From Cryptomeria japonica (Eukaryota > Streptophyta > Pinopsida > Cupressales > Cupressaceae), in contig NC_081407.1 in the NCBI RefSeq assembly GCF_030272615.1, positions 378,762,400 through 378,826,399 of the forward strand: a stretch of DNA of 64,000 nt, in the 5' to 3' direction. Of this stretch, positions 10,102-25,408 are shown piece by piece. The translations under genes and the position numbers were made by a program. The notes beneath the pieces are model-generated. The model did not search any database. It was given only the letters and a program-made list of their open reading frames with translations, and was not told where the DNA came from. Numbering within the stretch: the stretch's first letter is position 1; every line of letters starts with the position of its first letter.

Positions 10102-11959
10102 TTTTTCAAAGACTTTTCTTTTCGCAGTAGCAGAGAAGATAAACTTAGCAAAAATCTTATAGAAAAACCAAGGCACGCACAAAATGTGTCACTCCTCACA
10201 ATGTGTGAAGATAATTAAGGCACCACCAAAGTAATGAACGATGAAACAATACCCTTCCTTGATCAACTTAATTATTATTTGTAAGTTGAGGCAAGTTGTC
10301 AGTGTTTTGTAAACACATTTAATTATAAAATATTTCATTAATATGTTTAAATTTATGTAAGAAAAGAACATTCATGAAGGCATTACATAATTTTCTCAAC
10401 TCTTGGTTTATTATATATGTATTATGAAATAAGTGGTGACAATTGTAAATGTTTAATATTAAATCTATTATACTAAATAATTTTAATACATAAATAATAA
10501 TAAAAATATATTTATTTTGTAATAAGTTTAATATATCTAATATTGTTGAGAATCTATTAGATCCATATTACACATCAAATGTTTGTGTCATTTTTTTAAT
10601 ATTAAACTTTTATCATTTTAGCATTTCATATATAACAATTAAAATATAACTTAAAATAATATAATGCCTCTATATAATGATTTATGAGTAATATTAAAAT
10701 GACTAATTAATATGTACACACATACTAATATGCATTTCCACAACCTACCATTAGTAAAGATATCATAAGATGATAATCTAGATACATTCATTAATAGATC
10801 AATCCATGGATTAAAACAATAGCTAGGGAGGTTAATCATTATTCAAAGAGAAACTATCAATGTTAGGCCCATCATCCTAATCCTTTCTCAAATGAACACA
10901 TACATTTACTAATATATCTACAACTCCATTAACCTATCTATGGTACTAAAAGGGAGTCTTAAGATGCCACTTTTTTTGAAATAAAAAAAGTTTGAACTTT
11001 GATGACAAATTGAACATAGTGAAACTCCTAATTTGAAGATGTAGCAAGAACAATCTAGTTATAGTGCTCTGAATCTTCTTTCCAAACTACTAGTTTTTAA
11101 ATAAAAATGATGAAAAAAAAGGCTTTAAAAAAGGGGTGCCACAAAAAAGCGGTCCTATTTTTATGAAAAAAATGTAACATAGCATCTATTTTGCCCCCCT
11201 AAAATGTTAACTTTTCCTTAAAATTTTGGAAACTACTATAGTGAGAGATTAGCTAATACCAAGTAGTTTAAGTTGTATGTTTTGGTTAATTTTACAATGG
11301 GTATATAATTTTTTACTAATTTTCAAAGTGGACACATTCTGAAAAACAAAAATTTGAGCATTCTCCCTCCTTAAATTATTGAAAACTAATAAAAAATGAA
11401 TTTTTTTTTTCAATACATGTAGAATTGAGTCTAGTTTCTAAAAATGTAATTTATTTAAAAATTTGATGGATAGGTAAAATCCTATACCCAAAATAGCACA
11501 TATTGGTTTCTGATAAAAACAAACACATTAACAAAAAAAATTAAAGATGAAATCATTAAACAAAGCAAAATGTGAAAAACTTATATTGTAAGATGAAAAA
11601 GAGATAGCTTAACGTCACTATAGTTTTTTTTTAATTTGCATTGAAACATGTGCAAACCTAATGGATAGAATGGCAAGGAATATGTAAAATTTTATTATGT
11701 TTTGATAAAATCATGTCTTAGGCCTAAAATGATCATCCAAATCTTTAGGTCGAATGCCCAGGGAAAATCCAACCCAAAGGGTTAGTGTTTCCCAATGAAA
11801 ACAATTTGGTGTGTAGCAAATATGGTGTTGCGAAATTTTAAAATTGTATTTTTTGTGTTTCCCTAATGCCAAATTCAATGCTTTCCAAATGTGAAAAATG
11901 CATTATTTGCAATTGGTGAGTGCTAAATATGACACTAGCCAAATGTTCAACATTGAAAC
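10102..11959. other. AT-rich gap
   Basis: The first 120 bp may be the 5' flank of the MGG-family gene. The rest is AT-rich with no frame, tandem array or LTR that I can recognise. Confidence 0.5.
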
Positions 11960-13555
<1,596 letters not shown>

Positions 13556-13656
13556 TGCCCACCAAGAAACCCTAGAGAAACTAACACACAATCTAGGAAA
13601 CGTAGAGATAATTTTTTTAAAAAAATAGCAATTACTCATTTGACTAATGAATGTGA

Positions 13657-13776
13657 AAATTTCATATCTCTCACATCAATCAAGAAGGGAACACATTAGC
13701 CGACTGTTTAGCAAAGTGGAAACTTGATAGAGAGGAGATGGGTGACATGATGGATTTGGAGGATATTTGGAGTTAG
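13657..13776 (+). pseudogene. C-terminal end of a LINE RNase H domain
   Basis: The frame KFHISHINQEGNTLADCLAKWK...DIWS ends in TAG at 13774. The H-I-x-x-EGN-x-x-AD-x-LAK pattern is the C-terminal signature of the RVT_3-type RNase H carried by plant LINEs. Nothing upstream continues it; the polypyrimidine tract begins within about 100 bp, so it is a 5'-truncated LINE remnant. Confidence 0.6.
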
Positions 13777-15630
13777 TTTTTAAAAACTAAATGACATGCA
13801 AGGATACCACATTTAAAGTGATTATTGGTTAATTAGAATGCAACCATGTTAGCCCACTTATGAAGCCAATAATAAATGAAAGGTGATGGAGGTGGTGGTA
13901 GTCTTGTGTCGAGGCAAAGAAGGGTTTTATCAAAGACAAACAAGAGAGGGGAAGAAATCAAAGATGGAGGCTACTTGTAACGCCCCGCTAGGAAACCACT
14001 AACATAACTAACATTAATTAATCCAATTAAGTTGATTAAAATTAATGACATAATTACATTTAAACAATGGTTAAATTCATCCAATAGTATACATTACAAA
14101 TAACATGTTTAAGTTCATTCATGATAAATCTAACCATTACATTACATCTATACACAAATGAAACATATGCATTACATTTAATTTTCATACATACATTGGT
14201 GCATCATAAGATACTAATTATATTGCATTTAACTAAATTACTAAGTACAAAATTAGATAATGTTACATTACAATTTACATCTTTCCATGAAGGAATAAAT
14301 ATAAAATTAATAACAACTGACCATGAGAGGTCCAAGATATACAAAGAATGATCCATAACAAATGGGATCCAACTGGATAACAAAACGCTCAAATCCAAGC
14401 ACCACTAGAACACCTATGAAGCTAACTCCACAAGATGGAATAAACACACACCCAATGGAAAGTGGCACTACCACCCAACCATGTGGCTCCAAAAGAACTA
14501 CCCCACCATGCTAGGAGATAGGAATAAGACCTGCTAGAAAACTAAAGGTATGCATACACACATGGTCAAACTCACAACATCAGAAAGACTCATATGAAGT
14601 TAATCTCGTAGAATAGGACTCCACATCAAAATAGATGAATCAACAAGACTACATACTAGTGACCATAAGGGAAAAGTGTCATCACATAGCTTGGTATGGT
14701 TATCTTGGTAGGCCTCCATAGGTCCTGACCCCCATCATGAGTTATCCTGGTAACCTCTCCTAAACCCCCGGCCCCATCCAAGTCTCATGTGGACATAAAC
14801 AATCCTTTCGTGAAGACAAGGTTGTTGGTTCTCCATTCCAGGCCTTCTCGCTACATCCTGAGTCTGTACTAACACTCAACCATGAGCGATGCATAATTTT
14901 CTTACTTAGTGTTTCATCTACCAAGCCCCCTAAATATTATTAAGTTATCAATTGCTTAAGAAATCTTTTGATGGGTTACCCTGCTAACCACTTTGTGCGC
15001 GACCCCCAATCGAAAACCACTCTCCCTTTTGACACTTAACCAAAAATCAACCAAACTCCCAAACCCAAGATATAACATGAAATTGTACATGGAGTTCAAA
15101 ACGATTGAAAAACCACTTGGCCAAACAAGCCCTTACACGATGTAACCAACTGATAAATCTTTGACTCAAGACATGAACAACCATGATAACCACCACTTGA
15201 CAACATTTAGCAATCTGGCCAAAGACTTGCAGTTTTGAAAATAAATGCGAATATAGTAATTAAATATGCATATTCGCTAATCTGGATTGACAATAATTTT
15301 TTATTTCATTAAAAAATGTCAGTCGACCAAGGTTTTCTAAATTGCCTATAATTCAAATAACATTATATAAATAAAATCACCATTTCACTACAAAATAAAT
15401 ACCACAATTACAACTATATAATTATAAATTTATTAATCTAATAGTTCTTCTTTTTCCAAAATAAAATAATCGTCCATTTTTAAAAAAATAAAAATAAAAT
15501 AAAATATCGACTTTCAAATTTCCCAAATAAATATGTTCTTTTTTATCACTACAAAAATTATATTTTAACATGAATATATATATATATATATATTTAAATT
15601 TAATTAGAAAAAAAATAAAAATTAAAAAAA

Positions 15631-15812
15631 TTAAAAATAAAATAAAACTTAACATAATCCCATGTGGGGGCTAGCCCACAAAGTGGGTAGGGCTCCCCAA
15701 AGTATGGGGGACAACGCAAAATTAAAAATAAAATAAAACTTAACATAATCCCATGTGGGGGCGGGCCCACAAAGTGGGTAGCACTCCCCAAAGTATGGGG
15801 GACAACGCTAAT
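15631..15812. repeat. 91-bp unit repeated twice
   Basis: The block beginning TTAAAAATAAAATAAAACTT at 15,631 recurs at 15,722 with few changes. Each unit contains CCCCAAAGTATGGGGGACAA. Diverged copies of that short motif continue to about 15,920. Confidence 0.75.
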
Positions 15813-15982
15813 TGTGTAGTGCTTCCCACTTACAGTGGGGACAATGTTGCACGCTCCTCACTGTATGGGGGACAACAATGTGCAACCAACGCTCCCCTCA
15901 TATAGTGGGGATAGCACTGCTTAGCACTCCCCGTCGTGGTGTGTGTGGTTGAGCCTCCGACTCCCCCACAAACCATGAAATT

Positions 15983-16190
15983 ATCTATATATATATATAT
16001 ATGTATAGATATATATGTATGTATACATATGTATATATGTATGTATACATACATATATACATATGTATATATACATATACATATATGTATATACATATAT
16101 ATACATATATATATATATGTGTATGTATATGTATATATATATATATATATGTATATGTATATATATACATACATATACATATATATGTAT

Positions 16191-16222
<32 letters not shown>

Positions 16223-16771
16223 GTATATATATGTATATATGTATATGTATGTATATATACATATACATATATATATATATATACATATATACATATATAC
16301 ATATACATATATGTGTATATATATGTATATATAGATATATATATGTATATACATATATATACATATATGTATACATATATATACATATATGTATACATAT
16401 ATATACATATATGTATACATATATGTATATGTATATATATGTATATACATATGTATACATATATATAGAGATACATATATGTATCTAGATATATATGTAT
16501 ACATATGTATATACATATATATGTATATATATGTATACATATATATGTATACATATATATGTATACATATATATGTATAAATATATATGTATACATATAT
16601 ATACATATATATGTATATATATATATGTATGTTTGTATATATATAGATATATACATACATATATATACATATATGTGTATATATATATATATGTATATAT
16701 ATAGATATATGTATATATACATATATACACACACACACACATATATATACATATATACATATATATATATT
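15983..16771. repeat. TA/TATG/TACA compound microsatellite
   Basis: About 790 bp of alternating ATAT, GTATAT and ACATAT with a short (AC)n near 16,725. The many Tyr/Ile/Met/His frames on both strands are composition artefacts. The sequence is highly self-complementary. Confidence 0.95.
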
Positions 16772-17418
16772 AATAAAAATCTTTTAAATGTTTTTTTTTA
16801 AACAACACATTTCGTTAAAACACAAACCCCCCAAATCAAGCATACTCAGAAAAAGTTCTGAGACAAATAACAGAGAAAGAATATTTTAAAAAAAAAACCA
16901 TTTCCACTCCCAGACAACCAAATCTAGGCAAATTTTGCTAGCATAATCCCATACAGGGATGAAATTAAACAGATTTACAAACTTTCCCCAAATTGAAAAC
17001 ATAAAATATAAACTAATTTTCTATTAAATGAACAAATTCAAAAATTCAAAAATTCAAAAATGAAATCTTTCCCAAAACCACAATGAACAGCCATTCACAA
17101 ATTTTAATTTGAAAACCAATTCTTTCAACAAATAATTAGAATTTGATTGGAGAATTTGAAATGAAACAAAAGAGGGTTTAAATTTCAAGCTCAAAATGCA
17201 ACCTTCTTATTTTTCAAATAAAATCTTCAATGAGTTTGCAAGCAGATGAATTCATACACACAAAGATATTTTTTAAATCAAATAAACTTTAAAAACAAAT
17301 GTTTTAAAAACCAACCTCAATAAGCTATCCTAGAAGAAAATTTGAGAAGAGCTCATTCTTGCAACTAAGAAAATTCTTCAACCAGAGTTGAAGACCAAAT
17401 TTTTTTTACCAAAAAACT

Positions 17419-17438
17419 TTCCTTCCTTCCTTCCTTCC
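17419..17438 (+). repeat. (TTCC)n microsatellite
   Basis: Five perfect TTCC units. Confidence 0.9.
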
Positions 17439-17972
17439 CATGAAAAATCAGATAAATAGAAAAATTTAACCTAAAAGTCTATTCTAGGTTAAAAATTTTT
17501 CCAACCAATCAAAACTTTCTCATAAAGTAAATTTCAAAATTGCTTTTCTCTCCGTTGATTTATTTTCCCAATTTAATTAACAACTAAAACTTCTATTTCA
17601 AAAAGTCAATGAGGAAGATATTTTCTTTTTCTAATTTCTAAATAACTTTTCAAAAATACATACACATGATTTAATTTCACAATTTAATATAACAATTAAT
17701 CAAATTTCCTAATTTAATGCATTGCACAAATTGATTTAACCACTTATAATACTAAGGGGTCCCAATTAATTTTGATCCCTTTATTTAAATAAACAAATAA
17801 AACACATTAACTAATTAAACACTTAAGATTTAATAGTTAATTTCATAACACATAACATGCAACACAAGTAAACCGGATAAACACAAGAATTGCATACCTG
17901 ACATAGGTAACTGACCAATGACTGATGATGGTCACTTTGAGCAAGGCTAGGGTTAAAAATTAGGGCCTTACA

Positions 17973-18480
17973 ACTATCTCCTCCACTTCCATCAGGTCAA
18001 TAAGGTATGCTCAGATTTGTGAAGCTAGGTAGAGATGATACCCAATACCTACACGGTACTTGTAACTGCAATTTCCTGCTTCAACGAACCACATATGCAT
18101 ATATATACAACCACAAAAAACACACCGGTGAAGGAGAATCATGACGTTGCTTGTCTCACTGAAGTGAGTGGAGGAAAATCATCTCCTCGCACCCCATACA
18201 CTTACAAACATGAAACATGTGTATAACACATTGCATGTATAAAATAAATGTGTCAGTCCATGTCAGTAATCCAATAAAATGACATTCAACCTTCATTAAG
18301 AGAAATAATGTGTAAACAACATACACTGAAACTTAAATCAAAGTATAACACATCATCGCATAATGTCTAAGTAAAACATCACAATATAAAGTATCCACTG
18401 AAAAAGTCAACAGAAGTCAAACATGAGTCTAAAAAGTCTGATCGAGGAAGGGGTACTACACTACTTCTGATTGTGAGCTA
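17973..18480 (-). other. Possible 3' internal end of the 4-kb-LTR element
   Basis: It begins with the polypurine tract on the minus strand. There is no coding motif. It would be the non-coding stretch between pol and the 3' LTR if the LTR call is right. Confidence 0.3.
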
Positions 18481-18849
18481 CGGAGAGGAAAAGTGCTTTT
18501 AGGGGTAGAAATTTTAATGACAAGCACATAAAAGTTTTTGAAGTAATTTGACTCCTTGATTAGGCATCACAATGAAACCAACCCCCTAGAGATACCCCAA
18601 ATTTAGGAGATGATCCTAACAATATTTTCTATGTTTAGAAATAGTTAGTAATGATATAAAGAAGTAGAAAGTAATTGTTACATGATTATCAAAACACAAA
18701 GAGTGGGTATTTTGGTGAACAAAATCAAGATAAAAAAGAAGAATTGTAGTGATAACAGCTCGAGCATTATTATTTTAAATTTAATTTAATATATTGTCAA
18801 TTATAACAAGGGACACAAAGCATCATGTTCCTGCCGATAGCTATAATAA
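18481..18849. other. Gap without recognisable feature
   Basis: AT-rich; nothing recognised. Confidence 0.5.
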
Positions 18850-20143
18850 AGTAGATATAAAGATGAGGGTAAGAGGAAGAGGGAGAGAATTAGATGGAGA
18901 GATAGAGGGAGGTAGATGGCTAGATAAAATTATAGAGATAGAGATAAAAGAGATAGCCAAGCTTAATAAAATTATTTGTGTACCTGTTGTTTTGACTGGG
19001 CATACTCTTATCATTATAGCTTTCTGGTTGGCGGTTTCGATTGGTAATCATGTTGTGGTAAGTTTGTGTTTGTTGTCTCAGTTATCATTGCTTGGTTGCC
19101 TTCACAGTTTATCGTTCACTTGCAAGATTATATAATGATGGTTTCTTTGAGATGGCAAAGTCTTCTCTATTGATTATGTTCAATTGGGTAATTAGTGGGG
19201 GATGAGATTCTGCAGAATGGCTTTGGCTCATCATTGTTGGGTGTCTTCATTTTGCCAGCTTGGTTTTTACTTTCATGCTTATGATAATGTTTGATCGTGT
19301 TATGTTCACTCCTTTGGAGGTTGCTTGCTTATCATAGTATGGAGTTGGTTTTTGCTCATTCAACGAGGCCTCGTGTTTGGTTTTGATTGTTTTCATAATG
19401 AATCCTCTGTTGGATTGGTTTATATCGGGGCTCTACCATTGGCCTTCTCATGTTTATTCCTTCTGTGGTGTCGCTTCTCATATGGTAAGATGCTTTATTT
19501 TATCTGGAAGGTATTGGTTAGGTTCGGAGGATGGTGGTTGTCTTTAAGAGCTTGGAACTTGCCGAAAGTTTGGTATACGAGATGGCTTCTCATCTTGTTG
19601 CTCTTTTCTTGGCTGCTTCTGTGGGCTATTCTATGGCTTGGTTTTATTCTGGTTCCTCAAGGTCTCCAGTATGCTCTCCTTCTCCTTCTTTGGGTTATAT
19701 TATGTTTGCTCACAATGTTTGTCTTGGCAGGATCTCTTATAATAATTTCTCTACTGGTCTTTGGTATCATACTAATTAGTGGATTGGAGAACTATGCTTC
19801 ATAGACAAGGGTGGCCCAGCTTCGAATATTATTGGTTGATCTTCTAGTTTTTTGGATGGATGCACTTCTTCCTGCTATTTTAGTCTCATATTTTTCTCTT
19901 GTATGCCTATTCTGGCAGCTTCCTTTATATCTAATGAGGCTTGTTATATAATTGGGAACGGTTTTTTGGATGGATTGTGCCCATGGGCTTCTTGTAATGG
20001 GTATATAGGCTTGTGTTATTTGAGAAATATTGAAGGGTTTTCTTACTGGTTCTTTCCCTTCAGTGTTGTTTGAACCAGACACCTTGTAAACAACAAAAAT
20101 ATTGATACAATTCAGTGGTTTAGCCACTTTTATAAAAAAAAAA
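18850..20143 (+). mobile_element. Possible 3' end of a LINE (T/G-rich 3' UTR and poly-A)
   Basis: A purine-rich block (18,860-18,960) is followed by T/G-rich sequence that ends TGGTTTAGCCACTTTTAT and a run of ten A (20,134-20,143). Plant L1 elements commonly end in T/G-rich 3' UTRs, a TTAGCCACTTT-like motif and poly-A. The hydrophobic 159-codon frame at 19,325-19,804 reflects this composition and is not called as a gene. No reverse transcriptase or RNase H motif is visible and no target duplication was found. Confidence 0.35.
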
Positions 20144-21939
20144 TGATACCCACTCAAATTACAAGTTTAATAATAATAACGATATTAGTTGAGTTAATTG
20201 ATATTTAAAAATTAATTAGTTAGATTGTATATTGTAAAGTAGTTGGAGCAAAATAAAGGATGTCAAAATATATTGATTTTTATTTTTAATTTTAATTTTT
20301 TATTTAAAAAATTGAGTTTAAGTTTTAATTTATCAAAATTTTCTATATCCAATGTTTATTTTTAAATAAAAATGAATTCAAAAGTTTTTATAATAAAAAT
20401 TTAATTTGTTCATGCATAATTCAATCATGTAGGTGAAAACATAAAGGCATGCCTCATTTGTTGGTTTAAGTGGTTTGTTTAAATCAGTATTTAAAAAAAT
20501 GATATTTTAAAAAAATTGCTAATAAAATAAAGTTAATATAAACTTGTAGTTTCTCAATAATTGTCTCACTATTATTTTTAAGGTTTAAAAAATAAAAAAA
20601 ATATCTATTTTTAAGATATTTTTTATATCTTAGTATATTGAAGGAATGATATTTCCCTATAATGCAATGCATAACCTATGATAAAATAAAGTATTTAATA
20701 GTTTTTTAGATATATAATATTATCATTAATATAAAAAAAAATATGTTGGTATTGCATATTTTATGCATTATTAATTTTTTAAATGAAAATATTTATAATT
20801 TCGACACATATTTCTTTTAATTCTTTTTATAATCTAAATTGTTATTATTTTTTGTTAAAAGAAAGAACAAAAAATAACCATATTTATCTAAATTTTTGTT
20901 TCATTGAACTCTGCATTTTACATATGTCTAATATAAATTTTGACATTACAAATATAAATAAAATCAAATTTTAAAAATTTAAAATAAAATTTAATTTATT
21001 AAAACTAAAAATTTATTCCTCATTTTAAATAAAGATAATATTGATTGAATTTGATTAAATTTAATATTAATTTTTTTAATAATAAACTTTATGTGATTTA
21101 ATTGATTTTACCTACTACATCTAGTAAAATATCAAATCTTATAAAATTTGTATATGAAACTACATAAAGAAAGGTGATAAAAAATGAGAGAGATGGCATT
21201 GTGTAGGAAAATATATTATACTTGATAGTTGATAAGGACAATAAATAGAGGGGATTACAATATATCTCGTACATTGATATCAAAATTTTAAGCAAAATAC
21301 TTTGTTGTTTTTATGTCATTTCATCATTTTTAAAAGAATAATGTTTCATTTGAATTAAATGTGTATTTTTTCTTGTGAAAATCTAATTTTCTACTTGTAA
21401 TCAATAGTAAAATAGAAACATCACATTTTTCAATCTAGTAAAATAAAAATTAAACATCGATTATAAATTTTTTGTGTAGAAATTTTAATTCTATGAAATG
21501 ATTGGTTAAATTAATTAAAGAATAGAATTAGATAAATGCAATAGTATCTTGCCTTGGCAAGAACTAATAATTGCAAGACAAGCTAACCAATAATGTCTAA
21601 TGAAATGGTCAATAGTGGGTAAAAATGAATTTTGAATTTAAAAAATGAAGAGTTTAAATATGCATTTGTAAAAGTGAAATTTGCATCTATACATATAAAC
21701 ATTATCTTTTAAATAAAATAATGAAACAATTACATAAAAATTAAATAACTAACTAAAACAAAACAAAAAATGCAACAATAAGAATTGTGTAACCTACTTC
21801 TAATATTATCACTTTTACAAATTAACATATTTTACATGACCCATTTTACAAAATATCACTAATGAAATTAAAAAAAATAAAAATTTATAGATGAAAATAA
21901 CCCAAGCATGGAGAACAAATAAATATGGGGTTAGATATT
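20144..21939. other. AT-rich gap
   Basis: Strongly AT-rich with no frame over 66 codons. No gene or recognised repeat. Confidence 0.55.
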
Positions 21940-22378
21940 GGGGGAAAAGGACCCAATAGTTGAGCGCATTCCAATTCTTGTGATAGAAGTTGTTGATTTA
22001 ATTACCCATACTTGTTGATTTAATGTCCAACTTTTGTACAACATTGCACCGATAGTTGTATGATAAGTACCGATAATTGAATGAAATATACCATTTTTTG
22101 TGAAAAGTCACCAATCATGTGATGCCACATCAACTGCACAAGTATTGGGGCCCTTTCGCACACCTATTTATCTCACTTTTTTTGGGGGCTGTTTTGGACA
22201 CCTTGGCAAAAAGCATGCTAATGTAGCATCATATTTGATGACATGGCCCTAAAACCTTAGTTATAAGTAGGGGACTTGCCAAGTAAGCTGGTGTAAAAAA
22301 ATCTCAATGATTTGAAATTTCCACATAGGATTTTGAGAAGCATGAAGTTAGGGTGCACAACTACTTGGTCCTCTCCCC
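21940..22378. mobile_element. 439-bp relative of the 3.9-kb MITE
   Basis: The ends are imperfect inverted repeats (GGGGGAAAAGGACCCAATAG and the complement of CTACTTGGTCCTCTCCCC). It shares several internal blocks with 3906-4260. The extra length is an internal expansion near 21,980-22,080. The flanking trinucleotides do not match clearly. Confidence 0.5.
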
Positions 22379-22639
22379 TAATTGAAATTGAAAAGTTGTT
22401 GCCATCATCAAAGTCATATTTATACTCCATTAAGCTTACACAATACATTGTTTTAATGCGTTACAACTCCACAGCAATAACTTTCTTTGAAGTCCACATT
22501 GCACAAACTTAAGAGGTAGTGGACAACAATAGTTTTCCATGACAATGACTGCAACAAATGTACCGGCTCTTTTAATGCCCCTTTTAGAAATTTTATAAAA
22601 AAGTTGTAATTTAAAAAAAAATAAAAAAAAAATCTACCT

Positions 22640-22865
22640 ACTACAATCACTAAAAGGTAAAGTGTATTTTATAGTCCACGATGTCAGCCATCTATGTATG
22701 GGTCTACAGATGGGTTAGAGCTCTATGGGGCTACCTTGTACTCCTTGCGGGAGGTACCTAACTGCACTACAAACGAGGCGTACATATCTTACCCCCTAGT
22801 GGGATTTGAACTTGTGACCTCTCTTTCAAGACCACAAGTTTTCAAGAACATAGAAAAATGGTATT
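22640..22865 (-). mobile_element. Possible tRNA-derived SINE
   Basis: On the minus strand GGTCACAAGTTCAAATCCC (22,819-22,801) resembles the B box of an RNA polymerase III promoter. It is followed by GGGGGTAAGATATG-type sequence and a tail toward 22,640. A convincing A box upstream is not clear, so the call is tentative. Confidence 0.35.
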
Positions 22866-22869
22866 TTAA

Positions 22870-23589
22870 AATCAATGAAAATAAAAATTAAAAATAAACT
22901 ATAGAATTTCTGTCTAAAAATTGTAATTCTCTTAAATGATTGGTTAAATTAATTAGACAAAAAAATTGAATAAATACAATAATATCCTGTTTGATAGGAA
23001 ATAAGTAACAATTAATAAAAAAATCATATATAACAATTATACTATTATATTTTAATTAATAAGAAAATCATAAATTTAAAAAGTAACATTAAAATAATCA
23101 TAATACACAGTTTGAATAATCATAATCATCATACTATATTATAGAGTTTGAATCTGATGGATACCTCATGATCTGGAAGATCGGGAAGGAAACTATTGGT
23201 TAATGAAATTTATGTTAACTTATTTTATTAAAAAATAATTTGCCACTAGAAACTTTACATCTTTCTTGACCTAGGTCAAAGTGGGCGGCCAATACTCCAA
23301 TGGATGTAATTGGAGCTCTACAAATCACTTTTTTGGACATTATTACAGGATATAAAGCATGACAAATTTATTTCTAATTTCTACGATATATCTTTGAAAT
23401 CGCAACAAATCTTCAACCAAGTCACATTAACTATTAATGGTCGCTGGGTTGCCATGGCTTTAACTATTAATGCCCTAAAATCCTTTATAAATAATAATAA
23501 TAAGAAAATTAAATCATCTAAATTCAAAGATAAGATGAAATATGTACTCTGAGAACTCTGATCATATATGCCTTCAAAGTAGGGCGCGT
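22870..23589. other. Gap without recognisable feature
   Basis: AT-rich; the short frame at 23,310-23,552 has no recognisable domain. Confidence 0.5.
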
Positions 23590-23731
23590 CTATTCTGGCT
23601 CCAAAATGGCAGTACGGATTACACGCGTGTTAGTCGCGCGTTTTACACCATCGATTTTGCAATAAATGGCTGTGATTGACTAACCTATCGCTAACACGTT
23701 GTATGAAAGGTCTGTTTTGGAGCCAGAATAG
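23590..23731. mobile_element. 142-bp MITE, copy 1 (perfect 17-bp inverted repeats)
   Basis: CTATTCTGGCTCCAAAA at 23,590-23,606 is exactly complementary to the last 17 bp. The interior carries GTTAGTCGCGCG, the conserved AAAATCGAYGGTGTAAAA type core, and GACTAACCTATCG. Five more copies, all more decayed, lie within 9 kb. No coding capacity. Confidence 0.8.
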
Positions 23732-23913
23732 CTTCAGCCTTCAAAGTGTATGAAAGTTGGTGAGGTTTGTACAACCTTTATTTCCACGCTAAGCATATGC
23801 ACGTGTAATCAATGTTAACGTAAATATTGCATTCACAAGGCTTATGTACTGTACAGGGTTATATGAATGGCTGTGTGAGACTATTAAAAGTTGTGTTTCA
23901 TATTGGATAGGGG

Positions 23914-24030
23914 CTATTTTAGCTTTAAAATAGACATGTCTCGCAACTGTTAAATACAAAATCGATGGTGTAAAATGAGTGACTAACATATGTGTTAGTC
24001 AATCCATACTGTCTTTTTAGAACCAGAATA
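23914..24030. mobile_element. Same MITE family, copy 2 (degenerate)
   Basis: CTATTTTAGCTTTAAAATAG at the left, AGAACCAGAATA at the right, and internal AAAATCGATGGTGTAAAA and GTGACTAACATATGTGTTAG. Confidence 0.65.
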
Positions 24031-25189
24031 AACGTGTCTCCCGTATTGTTTAGATATTAGAATGCGAATACAAAGAATCGCTAATAAAAGTCACTAACCA
24101 TTAAAAGTCACTCACTATAAAAATCTTTGAAATGTACGTGATTTAATATTACGGAAATTAGTTGTACTAGTCAAGTAAAATTCCAATTGAAATTTGATGG
24201 TACTCTATAAGGAGCCCCACTTCTTTATTAGAGTACGATGATAAAACTACCCATTTTAACTTATCACTTGGATTAGGTATTCTTTTGGAATTTACATTTG
24301 AGTAACCAACTTTAGAGCCATGGCAAACTGGCGACCATTAATAGTTGGAAGTTATTTTGTAGGCAATTAATTTCCAAATGCATCTGGTGAACTCACAATA
24401 ATGGTTCCCACTTTTTTGCCACTTTTGACACTGAGATGTACATTTTTAAACTAATCTTCAACTTCCGAGAACTATAACTTTTAAACTATTAAAAATTTGA
24501 AGATGATGTAAATTAGTGATTTCTAGCATTTTGTTTGTAGATTCTATATAAATTTTTTTCAAATTTTTTTGAAGGATTTTAAAAAAAAATTTCCATCTCC
24601 CTTGAAAAGTAGTTTTTTACAACAAACTACATTTTTTAAGAGTGAGGTGCCTCCCGAAACATATAACTTTTTTTCTATAAATGATAAAAACTCAATTCTT
24701 TCGAATTTTGGTTTGTAACATCAATATCCAGGGCTTGCATTTGGTTTTATAGTGATATGTTTAAATATTTTTCATTTTATAAAGTTTTGAAGTCCGACTA
24801 GTCATAATTTAGACATAGGATTACGTTTGAACACATAACTTGTTCTACATAAATCAAAATTCAATTTTATTTTTTTTGTTAGAAAGAAGACATCAATACC
24901 AGGGGCATAGATATTTTTCATAATTTTTTTGAATTAGTTTCTTATTTTTCCCAATGTGTTGAACAAAGAAGTTCATGTTCGATGAAAAACTAATTTTCCA
25001 TAAAATTAAAAAAACAAGAACATAATAAATTCAAAATATAACAAAATTATACTCGTTGGAAATCTTGCTCTGAGTACTACAATCTAATGTTTTTGGGTTA
25101 TCAAGATTATTTCATTCGTGCTTTGAACCAGAGCTCCAAAGTCATTAATTCTTCAGAATTCTAAAATTTTTTGGGAGAAACCTGAAATT
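24031..25189. other. AT-rich gap
   Basis: No coding frame, LTR or tandem array recognised. Confidence 0.5.
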
Positions 25190-25402
25190 AGAGGGTTCGA
25201 ATGAACAATACTTCGAGCGGATGGGGTTCGCTTGAATCCATTATGGTTCGAGCGAACCCCCATTTGCTCGAACCAATAGGCTTGATTTTGGCCTGTACAA
25301 AGTCACCCGTGGTTCGAGCGAACCCAGGTTTGCAACGTGGTTCGCTCGAACTACCAGGGGTAGTTCGAGCGAATACCACTATTTCACTCGAACACCTAGA
25401 AA
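25190..25402. repeat. Cluster of GTTCGAGCGAAC-type motifs
   Basis: Nine full or partial copies of TTCGAGCGAA, or its complement TTCGCTCGAA, occur in about 210 bp, in both orientations, with irregular 15-40 bp spacing. This CG-containing motif stands out in an AT-rich neighbourhood. Opposing frames across it (25,188-25,488) are by-products of the repeated motif. Confidence 0.7.
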
Positions 25403-25408
25403 ATCGAA

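Larger units (their letters stand above)
13976..17972 (-). mobile_element. Probable minus-strand 3' LTR, about 4 kb
   Basis: On the minus strand the segment starts TGTAAGGCCC and ends GGGGCGTTACA, that is TG...CA. It is directly preceded by a purine tract, GGAAGTGGAGGAGATAGT (17,990-17,973), as expected for a 3' LTR. The 5-bp flanks do not match, so the partner LTR is missing or rearranged. The segment contains a 91-bp tandem duplication and a 0.8-kb TA/TG microsatellite. The similar end TGTAATGCCCACCAAG at 13,551 could be another LTR terminus of the same superfamily. No coding sequence. Confidence 0.42.

Noticed and set aside
15830-16801. Many overlapping Tyr/Ile/Met frames up to 302 codons on both strands
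   Set aside because: They are translations of the TA/TG/CA microsatellite.
19325-19804. 159-codon hydrophobic frame resembling a membrane protein
   Set aside because: The T/G-rich composition yields Leu/Phe/Val/Trp on any frame; the context fits a LINE 3' UTR.
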